Shown: positions 10,939 through 20,510 of the stretch, piece after piece | Position numbering within the stretch: position 1 is the first letter of the stretch | Layout: each line of letters opens with the position of its first letter | Assembly: GCF_022376445.1 (NCBI RefSeq) | Contig: NW_025955094.1 | Location: forward strand, 1-64,000 | Length of the DNA: 64,000 nt | From: Fomitopsis serialis | Lineage: Eukaryota; Basidiomycota; Agaricomycetes; Polyporales; Fomitopsidaceae | Direction of reading: 5' to 3' | Notes under the pieces: model-generated | What the model was told of the DNA's origin: nothing | Database searches by the model: none | What the model saw: only the letters and a program-made list of their open reading frames with translations | Program-made: the position numbers and the translations under genes

Positions 10939-12039
10939 CTTCGGCAGTGGGCGCCTAACTGAGCGCTTAGTAAGCGATGTAAGTGCACACTGTTACTGCA
11001 GCAAAACTGGCTTGTTTTGGGCTCAGAAAAGTGCAGCAAAATCGGATAATATTCCAGGAGATATGTGGAGCATCTCTGAGCATATTGACAAGTAGAGAGA
11101 CCTCCCATATATGGTCATTTAGTACTGGGACACTAACATATGCATGTTATGACAATATTTCTCCATTAATAGCACTGCTGTGCATGTTCCAGAATCATCA
11201 ATGTGTTGGAAGCAATGTACATGGCCATACAAGTTATATGGCATGTGTTTCAGATGCAACAGAACAAATTCATATTCACACAGAGTCACCACTGTTTTTT
11301 ATATTAGCATTTTGCTACTCATTCAACCACTTCTCTCAGGAAACTATCATAGACACTCTGATTGAAGGTCAATTGGGTGAGCTTACTATCTCTAAACCAG
11401 TTGATCATACTTCAGTCATTGTATCACAGTCAAATGCCACCAAATCATGTCTGCAGAGGTATGTGTGTTTCTCTGTTGTCTGAATTGTGAATATCAGCAA
11501 GTCCTTCAAATCATAGCCACTGGGGGTGATATATTGGATTGATGTCTTACATACAGCAGGTAGTACAAGTGATTCCAGTTGCACAGAATATTCCCTGGTT
11601 TTATCTACATTTTCTGAGCCCAGACTGAGCAGCTGCATGGAAATTACCATTTGAGGAAGGTTAGCTACCCTTTATGGCAAGTTTCAGATGTCATAAAGAC
11701 ATACAGAATCTATGGGCAGTCTGCAGGCATCAAAAGAGTCACTTTGAGGGTGAAAAGAAATGCACTGACATGCACAGAGGCACGTGTGTATTTTTTGTTT
11801 TTGTTTTGTGCCATAACCACTGCAGTTGATGGGCAAGACACAGCAGCTATATACTCTATGACATCATACCTATCCTAGAGAATATTTGGGGGATTTTCCG
11901 CATTTTATTGAGGTCACAGTGCAGGAGATACAGTGCCACTAAGGAGCCTGTGGCTGGGATCAAACTCAGCTCAAAACCTCGGCAGCCTGCCTGATTAGGG
12001 TAGAAAAGGGGCTTGTTGCACCAATCAGAGCAGCTCGGC

Positions 12040-12098
12040 ATGCCGTTCGGAGGTGCATCCGTGCGGAATTTTGGCATGGTTGCACCTCCGAACGGCAT
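12040..12098. repeat. 18-bp-stem hairpin in arm L1
   Basis: ATGCCGTTCGGAGGTGCA (12040-12057) and its exact reverse complement (12081-12098) flank a 23-nt loop. A TGGGCGC...GAGCGCTCAGTAAGCGATG module mark follows at once. The same stem is at 43381-43439 (L2), 51034-51092 (R2) and, cut in the loop, at 25598-25622. The loop of this copy matches L2 better when reverse-complemented (19 of 23) than directly (14 of 23). Confidence 0.9.
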
Positions 12099-12412
12099 CT
12101 GGGCGCTAAACGAGCGCTCAGTAAGCGATGTAAGAGCGGACTGTTACTGCACTTAAATGGGCTTGTTTAGACCCAGGAAAAAGTGGAAAAATGAGAGAAT
12201 ATTTGAAATGGCCCAGGCAATATGATTGAGATTGAAGCTGTCTATGCCATGAGTTTGACATCAGATAAGATATCATTCTCAATAACCTGGTAAGATTTGC
12301 TGTTACCTCAGTGAGGTGATTTATATAGGTCTTCTACTTCACATTAGGAACTACTCATGTAGTGGACATCCCCATAAGATGATAGTGTAAGTACAGATGC
12401 ATATATGTATAC

Positions 12413-12790
12413 CTAGTCTGTGTCTATGTGCAAGAGAAAGCCAGTGGCTGGATAATTGCCATATGGAGTATGTGACCTTCCCAAAGAAGAATCCAACACA
12501 AACAGGGACATGTAGGGCTCAGAGAAATGCAGAAAATCTATGAAATATACAGATACATCAAAGACAAGTGTATGATTGCCTTGAGCTGCAATGGTTACCA
12601 TTACATTGTATGCAAGGGCCATAAGATGGCAAAAGATGCTCAGATTACCCATTATAGTCCTTGTTACCTGTATTATTGAAGCTACTGAGCAGTCCACAGT
12701 GTCTAAACCACACATATACATTACAGTGTACACATAGACCATATTTGAGTCATAAACAAGCACTTTGAATCTGCAGAGGCACATGTGCAT
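12413..12790 (-). CDS. Small conserved open frame in arm L1 (125 codons), hypothetical
   Basis: An uninterrupted minus-strand frame in otherwise stop-rich AT-rich sequence. Equivalent frames are open in L2 (43746-44174, 142 codons) and R2 (50299-50727, 142 codons). The central part (SIIQVTRTIMGNLSIFCHLM, ALAYNVMVTIAAQGNHTLVF, FIDFLHFSEPYM) is identical in the copies I compared and is encoded by a 181-bp block (12509-12689) in which I see no difference from L2, while flanks differ by roughly 8-15 percent. The hydrophobic segment LSIFCHLMALAYNVMVTIAA could be a membrane helix. No family is recognised. It could instead be a non-coding conserved block or a recent conversion tract. Confidence 0.3.
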   Translation of the reverse strand: MHMCLCRFKVLVYDSNMVYVYTVMYMCGLDTVDCSVASIIQVTRTIMGNLSIFCHLMALAYNVMVTIAAQGNHTLVFDVSVYFIDFLHFSEPYMSLFVLDSSLGRSHTPYGNYPATGFLLHIDTD

Positions 12791-13071
12791 TTTTTTATTT
12801 GCATTTCCTGGGTGAACCAGTGACTGTATATACTCAATAGAATTTCTGTATACTCACTGAATGAAGGGCTATCAGATGAGCATACTATGTATACTATGAT
12901 TTGTTAGTAGCTGAGACTATGTAGGCCCTACAGTGTGTGAGCGCTTGCGGCATTGAGCCACCAAGCTGCCAGTCACATGATATGTTTACCAGTTTCCTTA
13001 TTGGGGGAACTGCTAAGGTGTTTCATGGGCCTCATATCCATAACTGAGCGCTTAGCCACTGCATTTGTTTG

Positions 13072-13278
13072 TATCTGTTGGTCCAAGTCGCGTCGTCTGG
13101 GAGTCTGAAATTTCAGACTCAGATAAGCAACCCATACTAACAGTTACTTATCTCTGCTTATTGGGGTGGCTGCAAGTCACGTGCACTGTGGGAACAAACT
13201 GCCATTCCGGAGGAATCACTAAGGTGTTTCATGGTGGTCCATCATAAGAACAATACCTTCGTACCTCAGGGATCGTAA
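13072..13278 (+). repeat. Inner 207-bp inverted repeat of element 1, left
   Basis: It runs from TATCTGTTGGTCCAAG to ACCTCAGGGATCGTAA and is the reverse complement, with few differences, of 17377-17583. The same 207-bp unit ends both arms of element 2 (44410-44616 and 49858-50064). It carries an internal palindrome-like GTCTGAAATTTCAGAC and a CACGTG box. A 60-codon frame (13065-13247) is open here and in element 2 but may be a by-product of the conserved repeat. Confidence 0.85.
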
Positions 13279-14222
13279 AGTTATGCAATGAGCCTTGGGT
13301 GATATAATTGGCAGCTCTTGGCTTGTTCATATGGGCAGGGAATGATTGTACCATGTATTGATGATGTCTATTTGTACAATGTCTACTGTCACTCAGACTG
13401 CCACTAGGCAACCAGCAACAGACCATACTTATAGTGGACTTCTAGGCAAATATCTGACTGTCCTTTTCTAGATCTCAAGTCAATAATAAGCGACTTTGGA
13501 TCACTCTCATTGGCAGCAGCATTTCCCTTCACATGCTAGCATAGAATGTCAGCTACTCATGCTGGATTCTTTGATGGTATATGGAAAGTCACACAATAAC
13601 ACCATAGACACAGGAGTGAACACGTGTGCCATTTTAACAGTGTTGTATATATCATGGGAGGGTCCAAGAAGCAGGTATTATTACACATGGTGCATTGTGG
13701 TAATATCTGGTGGAGTACCTGCCATTCCAAATAAACAGTAGAGAATCTGTATATATTGAGAGGGTGGTTGAACAAGAGCAATATGGTGGTGAATTGTGCA
13801 TGCATACAAAAGAAGTAAGTGTCAGCCAGCAGATGAAGCCAAAAGTTATCTCACAAAGGTTGAAAACCTTTATGTTCATGGGATTTATGCCTGGATACCA
13901 TGACCATTGAGTAGGCATTACTGGAATACTGAGCAAATGCAATAATGATTCCATGTGGAAGTCTCAGTATAAGTATGTGCACTTCACAGACAGTTTCCTA
14001 TAAATATAGCAATGACACACAACACATAGTAGCTTACTTTCTCAATTGTAATATTGCTCATGATGGAGCACTGAAATCAACAATGTAGATAACCAGGATG
14101 CATAGAGTATTTGGGCTGTCAAGCAGCAACTAGACAGTGAAAATGGGCAATAATGAATTCTTCAACCTCAATGTGTCTAAACCAATGGGATCGTACTGCC
14201 AGCCATGGCCCTCTCCCCAGCA
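13279..14222 (-). repeat. Older, diverged arm fragment R' inside core 1
   Basis: Right after the inner repeat the sequence resembles a right arm: 13279-13480 recalls the reverse complement of arm sequence near 7540-7700 and 40390-40590 (HMNKPRAA-coding segment, CATTGTACAAATAGACA). 13440-13640 resembles 18140-18190 joined to 23893-24040 (the R1 arm without its copia insertion). It ends at the outer terminus in minus orientation (about 14182-14222, ...CCCTCTCCCCAGCAAG). No intact gene is seen. Confidence 0.5.
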
Positions 14223-14541
14223 AGTGGAAGGTGGTCAACTGGGTTTACCACAGGGACACTGTAATCGTACGTGCCCTGCTCAGTGAGGAAGGTTGTGTTG
14301 TGGAAGAGGTACCGGCAGCGGTGGGAGATACTGACTCTGAGGGCAATATCTGAAGTTCTAGGTAGTATCATATGCATGGTGTTCAAGTTGAGTCCGTTGC
14401 ACTACACATGTTCAATAGAATTACAATGGTATCCACTGCATTTTATGCCAAGCTCCCGCCTCTCTGTCCGCCCAATATCCTCTCCAGTTCCCCCTTTCTG
14501 CACATGGACCAGGCCCGGCTTGGGCGCCTAAGTGTGGGAAG

Positions 14542-15807
14542 TTGAGAAGGGTTGCGGTGACTTTTCCACTTCTCCTCCCAAATCACACTTGGCCTTGCTT
14601 TTCTGTGCTGTTTCCTCCTCACTTTCAGCTGCTATGCCACCCACCGCTACCCATGTTGACTCACACCTTGTCAAGATCCTTGGGAGACTGCTGCGTTGAA
14701 GATGCATGGAGCAAGTCGCGCGAGTGCACTGCGTGCCCTGCGCTGGATCATGTCTCAGTGATATGCCTGGAAAAGGACCACTTCAGTGAGATATTTGATT
14801 ATGTGAGTGCCTGGCACCGAGTTCAAGATTTGTAGGACACGGTGTCTGACGCATCTCTAGTGTATGTTGCTCGACACAGAACTCTGCGCCATGGAGTCCA
14901 GCTCGGCGCAGGCAAGCCCTGATGTTCTTGCAACTGCCCTCCAGCAGGTGTTGGAGTTGAGGAACCCGCCTGCCAAGTTTGGGGGTTCCTCCTCATGGGG
15001 GCCATCCGCAATTTCTATGAGATAAGCACAAGCAGGCCACTGCTAGACCAGCAAGAGGAGGGGCGCACCGTGCTCGTTGAGGCCGTGATTTACGTTGATG
15101 TGAGTCACATTGACTGCCATTCTCTGACCTGATACTGATGTGAAAATAGGACACATCCCCTGCCATTCACATCCCCCTGTTAGGGGGGCTGGACTGGACA
15201 CAAGCCAACGGCACCATACGCGGGCCGTACGAGCAGCCCACACTCTCGCAGGTCTTCCCGCACTTCAATCCCTACAAAAAGGAAAGGAAGCCGGGGCCAC
15301 ACCCCAAGCTCAACATCTATATGCCTGACATGCAGAGCTTTGTCCCGTCGACTTTGATCCACAATACTTTCCCCATCCACTTCTCACCGCGGCCGCTCAG
15401 ATCCCTCCCCATCCTCAAGGTCCGTGGTGTCCAGGTGACCAAGGACCTATTTGACTATGCCAACGGGAAGGTGGACATGGAGGCGATGTGTTTGATGAAG
15501 CACTCCTTCATCGAGTTCAACTGAGTGTGGCCAGTTGACATCCCATACCCGCGCAAGGTGCTGGACGTGGAATGGAGTGTCTTTCGGGTGCCTGACAGCA
15601 TAGACAAGAACAGGGAGACCAAGTACACAAACATTGCGGTGAGCCCGCCACCTGGGGCCGCTGGGTGCCTGGTCTGCTGGGTGTTGGTTGGTAGACGGGG
15701 CCGACGAAGACGAGGCGACCGAGTCCGACGTGAACGGCAGGATGGCCGAGGACATCGCAATGGACCTTGATCCAGCCTGGGAGCATGACTATGTGGGGTA
15801 CGGTTGA
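14542..15807 (+). pseudogene. Unknown core-1 gene, three exons, three in-frame stops
   Basis: One frame can be followed from about 14542 to 15099. A GTGAGT...AAATAG intron (15100-15149, 50 nt) joins in phase to 15150-15638. A GTGAGC...GGTAG intron (about 15639-15694) leads to an acidic C-terminus (DEDEATESDVNGRMAEDIAM...) ending at 15807, though that last join is out of phase by one base. In-frame stops lie at about 14833 (TAG), 14920 (TGA) and 15522 (TGA). Landmarks: MGAIRNFYEISTSRPLLDQQ, GLDWTQANGTIRGPYEQPTL, FPHFNPYKKERKPGPHPKLN, VRGVQVTKDLFDYANGKVDM, PYPRKVLDVEWSVFRVPDSI. The composition is clearly protein-like and more GC-rich than the arms. I do not recognise the family. It is flanked by the inverted repeats of element 1, so it is either cargo or the element's own gene, now dead. 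Confidence 0.5.
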
Positions 15808-15918
15808 GTCTGACCCGTCTACCAGTAGCACAAGGAACCATCTCTCGTAATGTTGTACTTCTAGTATCTCCGTGGTCCGCTCATTTTTCTTGTTTCGTGT
15901 CATTATGATACTCAGTAA

Positions 15919-16173
15919 ATGCACTCAAACACATTCATCCCTACCACCGTGAAAGGCACGCAAATTCTGTTCCGCCTTCCCTTCCCCCTCCAACACATCC
16001 CCGTCTTCAAGGAGTCTTCAGTGACAGTGGCTTGCCATGTGGAAGGGTACAGCTTCAGTACCCAATGCATCTACCTCTTCAACTCCATGAAGATGATGTT
16101 CATGCCAGTGGATTTCGACATTGTCTGGCCCATGGACATCCTGCAAGGCCGCAAGTATCTGCACACCAAATGA
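15919..16173 (+). CDS. Hypothetical protein fragment in core 1 (84 codons)
   Basis: An open frame with protein-like composition (FIPTTVKGTQILFRLPFPLQ, VACHVEGYSFSTQCIYLFNS, FDIVWPMDILQGRKYL). It lies 110 bases after the preceding pseudogene on the same strand. It shares a flavour with that gene's C-terminal block (VWPVDIP against IVWPMDI), so it may be another exon or a duplicated module of it. No family is recognised. Confidence 0.35.
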   Translation: MHSNTFIPTTVKGTQILFRLPFPLQHIPVFKESSVTVACHVEGYSFSTQCIYLFNSMKMMFMPVDFDIVWPMDILQGRKYLHTK

Positions 16174-16206
16174 CGTGTTGAGTGTTGGGGCGCCCCTGAG
16201 GGCATA

Positions 16207-16440
16207 GTGGCCATACGGCCTCTCATTGGCAATGACGGCTGCGAGGTGAGACAGGTTGGCGGTCCCATTCCCGAGGAGGTGGTTGCAGGGCATGATGTTG
16301 GAGAGATCAATGCACCGGGGACAGAAGACAATTCTGAGGTGGAAATATGGGAGATTATGGAGGACGGTAATATTCCCATTGTTCCTGAGGTTTGGGAAGT
16401 CGTGCGGGGCACCAGTGAGGAAATACCATACTATGTGTAG
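16207..16440 (+). CDS. Hypothetical acidic open frame in core 1 (77 codons)
   Basis: An acidic short frame (PEEVVAGHDVGEINAPGTED, VEIWEIMEDGNIPIVPEVWE) following the previous one by 30 bases in the same general composition. A proline/serine-rich frame on the other strand overlaps it and the two cannot be separated with confidence. It may be the end of the same broken gene. Confidence 0.25.
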   Translation: MAIRPLIGNDGCEVRQVGGPIPEEVVAGHDVGEINAPGTEDNSEVEIWEIMEDGNIPIVPEVWEVVRGTSEEIPYYV

Positions 16441-17376
16441 TACATTTGATGTATGATACATGCCTTGGTTCTGTTTTGTAATTGTACTCCGAGTCCTACA
16501 TGTAAAATTTGAATGTGATGTTGTCTGTGAATTGCCCTGGCAGTCATAGTGGGAAAATAATTGCGTTGTGGGGCCTTGACCCAGGATGCGCTCCAGACTT
16601 TGAATTGCACTGAATAATTAGCACTTCTCTCAAGTGATAAATTGGTCGGTCTGACGGGTTGCTACCTTACTAGCAGTGCTCAGGAGTGCTTTTGCGCATG
16701 CAAAATTGGTCAAACTGCTTGCAAGTGCTCTGTGACTGCTTTTCCGTTGCAAGCACTACTTTTGCAAAAGCTCAACCACTTGCGGACACAAGGGGTTTTT
16801 CCTGATGATAGTGGTATCCCAATGGTGGGCAGTGCACAGTGTCATTGGTGAGCCAGTCTGGAATCCATACCCTCACATAGTATGGCTGATGGTGACATAC
16901 TGCTGTCCTGGCAATGTCATGGAGACACATTTGGGTGATGCACTGTTCCTATGGCCTCCTGAGGTATGCTGTCTGTTCCATTTCAGTGTATGTGCTGACA
17001 ATTGCAGCCTAGGACTGGGCAGGTATGGGACATAGATGCCAGGTTTGGAGTGGTTTGTGCAGAGTGTCCCTTGAATGAGAAGGGGATTAGGCCCATTGCA
17101 CAGCCAGTCATGGATGCACAGCTCGAGGGTGCCTTCAACAAAATGAAAACCAGATATGACTGCTTCAGGTGGATACATGTGGCAGTGCAAAGCTGCTTGC
17201 ATTCCTTGTGCTGCCTGACCATGGCAGCGGCAATAGTGAGGGCTTGAGCGCACCATAGTGTCACAGCAAATGGCTCCAGTTTCAGCCACTGCCAGCCCAC
17301 TGGCATTGTGCAGCCAACAGCAGCAGTGCGGATGATGCACCAATGACAGTGGATGAGCCAGAGCATGCACTGGGTG
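16441..17376. other. Core 1 right part: no supported gene
   Basis: A minus-strand frame at 16873-17370 has some protein-like stretches (GFHFVEGTLELCIHDWLCNG, PGIYVPYLPSPRLQLSAHTL) but no recognisable motif. Around 16660-16780 a CTTGCAAGTGCT/TTGCAAAAGC-type sequence repeats imperfectly. Nothing else is supportable up to the inner inverted repeat at 17377. Confidence 0.4.
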
Positions 17377-17583
17377 TTACAATCCCTGAGGTACGAAGGT
17401 ATTGTTCTTATGATGGACCACCATGAAACACCTTAGTGATTCCTCCGGAATGGCAGTTTGTTCCCACAGTGCACGTGACTTGCAGCCACCCCAATAAGCA
17501 GAGATAAGTAACTGTTAGTATGGGTTGCTTATCTGAGCCTGAATTTTCAGACTCCCAGACGACACAACTTGCACCAACAGATA
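17377..17583 (-). repeat. Inner 207-bp inverted repeat of element 1, right
   Basis: Reverse-complement partner of 13072-13278, from TTACAATCCCTGAGGTACGA to GCACCAACAGATA. It marks the right edge of core 1. Confidence 0.85.
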
Positions 17584-18192
17584 TAGGCTAGCAATGTCAT
17601 AAGGTGGGGCCACCACACTACCACACATAGTATATCAAAGTCTGATGGTCTCTGCAATGCTAGATAAATGGTAGGAAATAAGATAAAATCAGACAATCCC
17701 ATGACTTCACATTGTGCTGACTGTTGTAGGCCAATGCAAGACAGTACATCTCACATGTGCTAATGCGGATGCACATAGCCTGATGTCAGCAGCTCTATTG
17801 TAGCAGTCCAGTATAAGCATGTCTTTGACTAATCTTGTCAATATGACTAAGCGCCCGTCACTCACCAAATCTTCTAATCTTGTCAATATGAAGCAGTGCC
17901 ATTTATATAGTATGATGGTGCTATGCTTGGTTGTCAGTCCCTCAGATTGTTTTTGCCTGGAACATATCTAACCTCTGTATGCACTACCATCATCCTATTC
18001 TCATGCAATGGCCCTTGGTATGTGGGGATAGAAAAGGCAGCTTTCTTTCTGATTGCGCTCAGAAGAAGTCATGGTTGCTCTGGAAATAATGCAGACTTGC
18101 ATTGCTTACTAAGCAACAGTGAAGAGGCCATACTACAATGGACTTCTGAGCCAATATAAGGCTGTCCTTTTATAGCTCTCTAGTCAGTAATA

Positions 18193-18632
18193 TGTTGAGC
18201 TCGGAATTTATTCCGCATTTCTGCGAATTATTCTGAGCTCCATTGCCCTGTCCAAGTCGTGGAATGCGTCCTGGTGTGTTCTCCTTTATTCTACATGGAC
18301 GCCATCACTATACCGTGCATACTGTACGTTTTCCGACGTCATTCCCTTCAGTCTACCATTTTCCATAATGTTTGCATCTTCAGGGATTTGAACCCCTGCA
18401 CTCATCCGGTTTTTCACTGCTTCGTTGATTTCGACTTTGTGGCTGTTTCTACTGTACAGTTATGGTCACCTTACGTAACGCACACCGTAGACAGTCCGCC
18501 TCGTCGAGCTCTAAGTCCCTAAGACTTTACAGAGCTCGACTTAGGTGTGTATCTTCGCTTTCTTGAATAAAAGACTTTACAGAGCTCGACTTAGGCCTTT
18601 GGAATTCGCTCTGAGGCGCACTGCAGCCAACA
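18193..18632 (+). repeat. 5' LTR of copia-1 (440 bp)
   Basis: Runs from TGTTGAGCTCGG to CAGCCAACA (TG...CA). It contains the 22-bp sequence ACTTTACAGAGCTCGACTTA plus GG twice, about 18517 and 18572, on either side of an AATAAA polyadenylation-type signal. It also contains the palindrome-like GGGATTTGAACCCC. Subfamily marks: GTCGTGGAATGCGTCC and the short AACCCCTGCACTC form. Confidence 0.92.
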
Positions 18633-18649
18633 GGTTATGAGCCCCGCGC
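18633..18649 (+). other. Primer binding site matching the anticodon arm of initiator tRNA-Met
   Basis: GGTTATGAGCCCCGCGC directly follows the LTR. Its complement contains CTCATAACC, the CAU anticodon loop of initiator tRNA-Met with its stem, not the 3' CCA end. Drosophila copia is known to prime from a 5' half-fragment of this tRNA; the same mode is inferred here. Confidence 0.75.
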
Positions 18650-18861
18650 TCTGAAGGCCTCCAGACGTCCATATCCGCCTGTCCAAACGCTCTGTGGCCC
18701 TCCCAAGGTGTCCCCCTTCGCTCTTTCAGCCTTCCTGCGCTTTTAAGCCCCTATCTTCGCCCCTATTCGATCTTTGGTCGATATCTCGCTCGTCTCTGCG
18801 CCGTTTTACCCCGTTCTTCGCTCGATCCATCCATCCGCACGTCGCCCTTCGAGTCGTCATC

Positions 18862-20510
18862 ATGGCGCCGTCCCCTGCTTCCTTCCCAAAGCTCACCAAT
18901 CGCAACTATCAGCAATGGAGGCTTGACATGGAGGCTAGACTTCGCACTCTTGCAGCTCTTCGCATTGTGAAGGGCTCAGAGACCAGGCCTTCGTTTACTC
19001 AGCCCCTGGACGCCTCAGAACGCCGAGATATGCGCGATTTCGAGAACAGGAGGGACCTGGCAGCTGGGGAGATCTGGGGGTGTGTGGAGAGGAGCAGCAG
19101 ACACATCTGGAGGCGATTAGGGACGATCCTGAGGCGATGTGGTTGAAGCTGGAGTCTGTGCACATGCAGAAACGACCTGGTACGCGTTTTAACACCTACA
19201 ACGCGCTCCTGAGCCTCTCCAAGGCCGAGGACGAGTCCCTGTCGACGCTTTCGACGCGAGCTTCGCAGCTCAAGTCCGATATGAAAGCCCTTCGTCCCCA
19301 GGACTTCGACATCGCTAAACTCGACGATGAGCTCGTCCTGATGGCTTTAATCCGCGCCCTGCCTGCCGAATTCGCTTCTCTTCGCCAGACCCTCTTGCTG
19401 GACGACGCCCTCACGCTTGAGAAGCTCCAGGACACGTTTGTCGCCCTCGAAAATCAGCCTGGTGTGTTATCGACGATCCCTGTCCTCTCCCAGGTCGCTG
19501 CCGCCATCATCTGCGCTTTCTGCGGTCGCTCTGGCCACTCCGAGGAGCAGTGCTTCTCCAAACCGATGCTAGTGTCAAAGCGAAGGAGAAGGCGTCGCAG
19601 CGCACGCAGTTTCGCTCTGGAAAGGGCAAGGACAAGACGAGGGAGGCGAAGGAGGCGTCAAAACCGTCCAGGATGCGCAGGATGCGTCCCAGGAGTCCGC
19701 TGGAGCGGCCACTGTGAGTGCTGGTTGCGCCTCTGCCCTCCTATCCACCTCGGATCGGCCTCCTGGCTTTCTACGCCTGCAGCAGCTAACTGGAACACCG
19801 ACACAGGTGCTTCTGCACACATGACGCCTCACCGCCATTGGTTTCGCTCCTACTCTCCCCATTCCATCCCCATTCGCCTCGCCAACTCGCACGTCGTCTA
19901 TTCGGCTGGACTAGGGTCTGTGGTCTTTCAACCTGCGGAGAGGGACGGAGTTTTACCGCCAGCTGTTGTACTGCACGACGTCCTTCATGTCCCTGCGCTT
20001 GCCAGCAATTTATTGTCCGTTTTTCACCTCACACGCGAGAAGGGCTACGTCGTCGAGCTGCAGGCTGCGAACGCGTTTTTCTACCAGGACGGAGAACTCC
20101 GCTTCGAGGCGCGAGTTAACGAGCACAACATAGGCTACCTGCTAGGCCAGACTGTGTCTCAAACGAAGAATGCGTCGTCCGCTTCGACGACTTGCGATCT
20201 GGACCTCGCGCTTTGGCACCAGCGTTGCTCGCACGTCAACCTCGACGACCTCCGAATGGCGCACTCGAAGGAGCTTGTTTCCGGCCTCACCATCCGCTCG
20301 AAGCGTACGCCTGATCCCATCTGCGAGCCTTGCCTAGCTGGTAAGCTGCATCGACACTCTATCCCTCGTTTTGCGTCCAGAAAATTCGTCCGCATCGCCC
20401 TCGTCCACACCGACCTTAAGGGCCCTCTCCCGACGCCTACGCCGGAAGGGCACATTTATTGGATGACGTTTATCTGCGACTCTTCGAGGTTTGGGTTGTG
20501 GCCTTCCTGA
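18862..20510 (+). pseudogene. Copia-1 gag, protease and integrase N-terminus (frameshifted)
   Basis: The likely start is ATG 18862 (MAPSPASFP). The gag region carries NRNYQQWRLDMEARLRTLA and a zinc knuckle CAFCGRSGHSEEQC (CX2CX4HX4C, near 19520-19560). The protease motif DTGASAHM (near 19800) keeps its catalytic Asp. The integrase zinc-binding part reads WHQRCSHVN...CEPCLAGK and is followed by VHTDLKGPLP, the first catalytic Asp region. Frameshifts against copia-2 occur near 19092 (one G lost), 19563, 19655, 19757 and 20490. The product would form the capsid and process and integrate the element; it cannot be made from this copy as it stands. Confidence 0.85.

Larger units (their letters stand above)
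5336..13278 (+). mobile_element. Element 1, left arm L1 (outer terminus to inner inverted repeat)
   Basis: It starts at the outer terminus (ACTTGCTGGGGAGAGGGCCA) and ends with the inner 207-bp repeat. Along its length it aligns in order with L2 (38370-44616): for example 6980-7200 with 39830-40050, 7380-7750 with 40210-40590, 8590-8760 with 41480-41655, 10311-11080 with 41665-42440, 11880-13278 with 43220-44616. Without the Mutator-like insertion (8775-10311 plus one 10-bp duplication) it is about 6.4 kb, close to L2 (6.25 kb). Module marks TAGTAAGC (7465, 10968; CAGTAAGC at 12119) have the same spacing as in L2. No intact known gene is seen; small open frames are described separately. I infer one arm of a large fold-back-type transposon. 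Confidence 0.65.

Noticed and set aside
5336..14222. 5336 (+) and 14222 (-) as the two ends of one simple 8.9-kb element
   Set aside because: The segment 13279-14222 is much more diverged than L1, and R1 with its own terminus at 25332 is the better partner; the 14222 terminus belongs to an older fragment.
18376..18400. tRNA-like T-arm (GGTTCAAATCC on the minus strand) in the copia LTR as a tRNA gene
   Set aside because: Only the T-arm/B-box pattern is present; no acceptor, D-arm or anticodon arm can be drawn around it.
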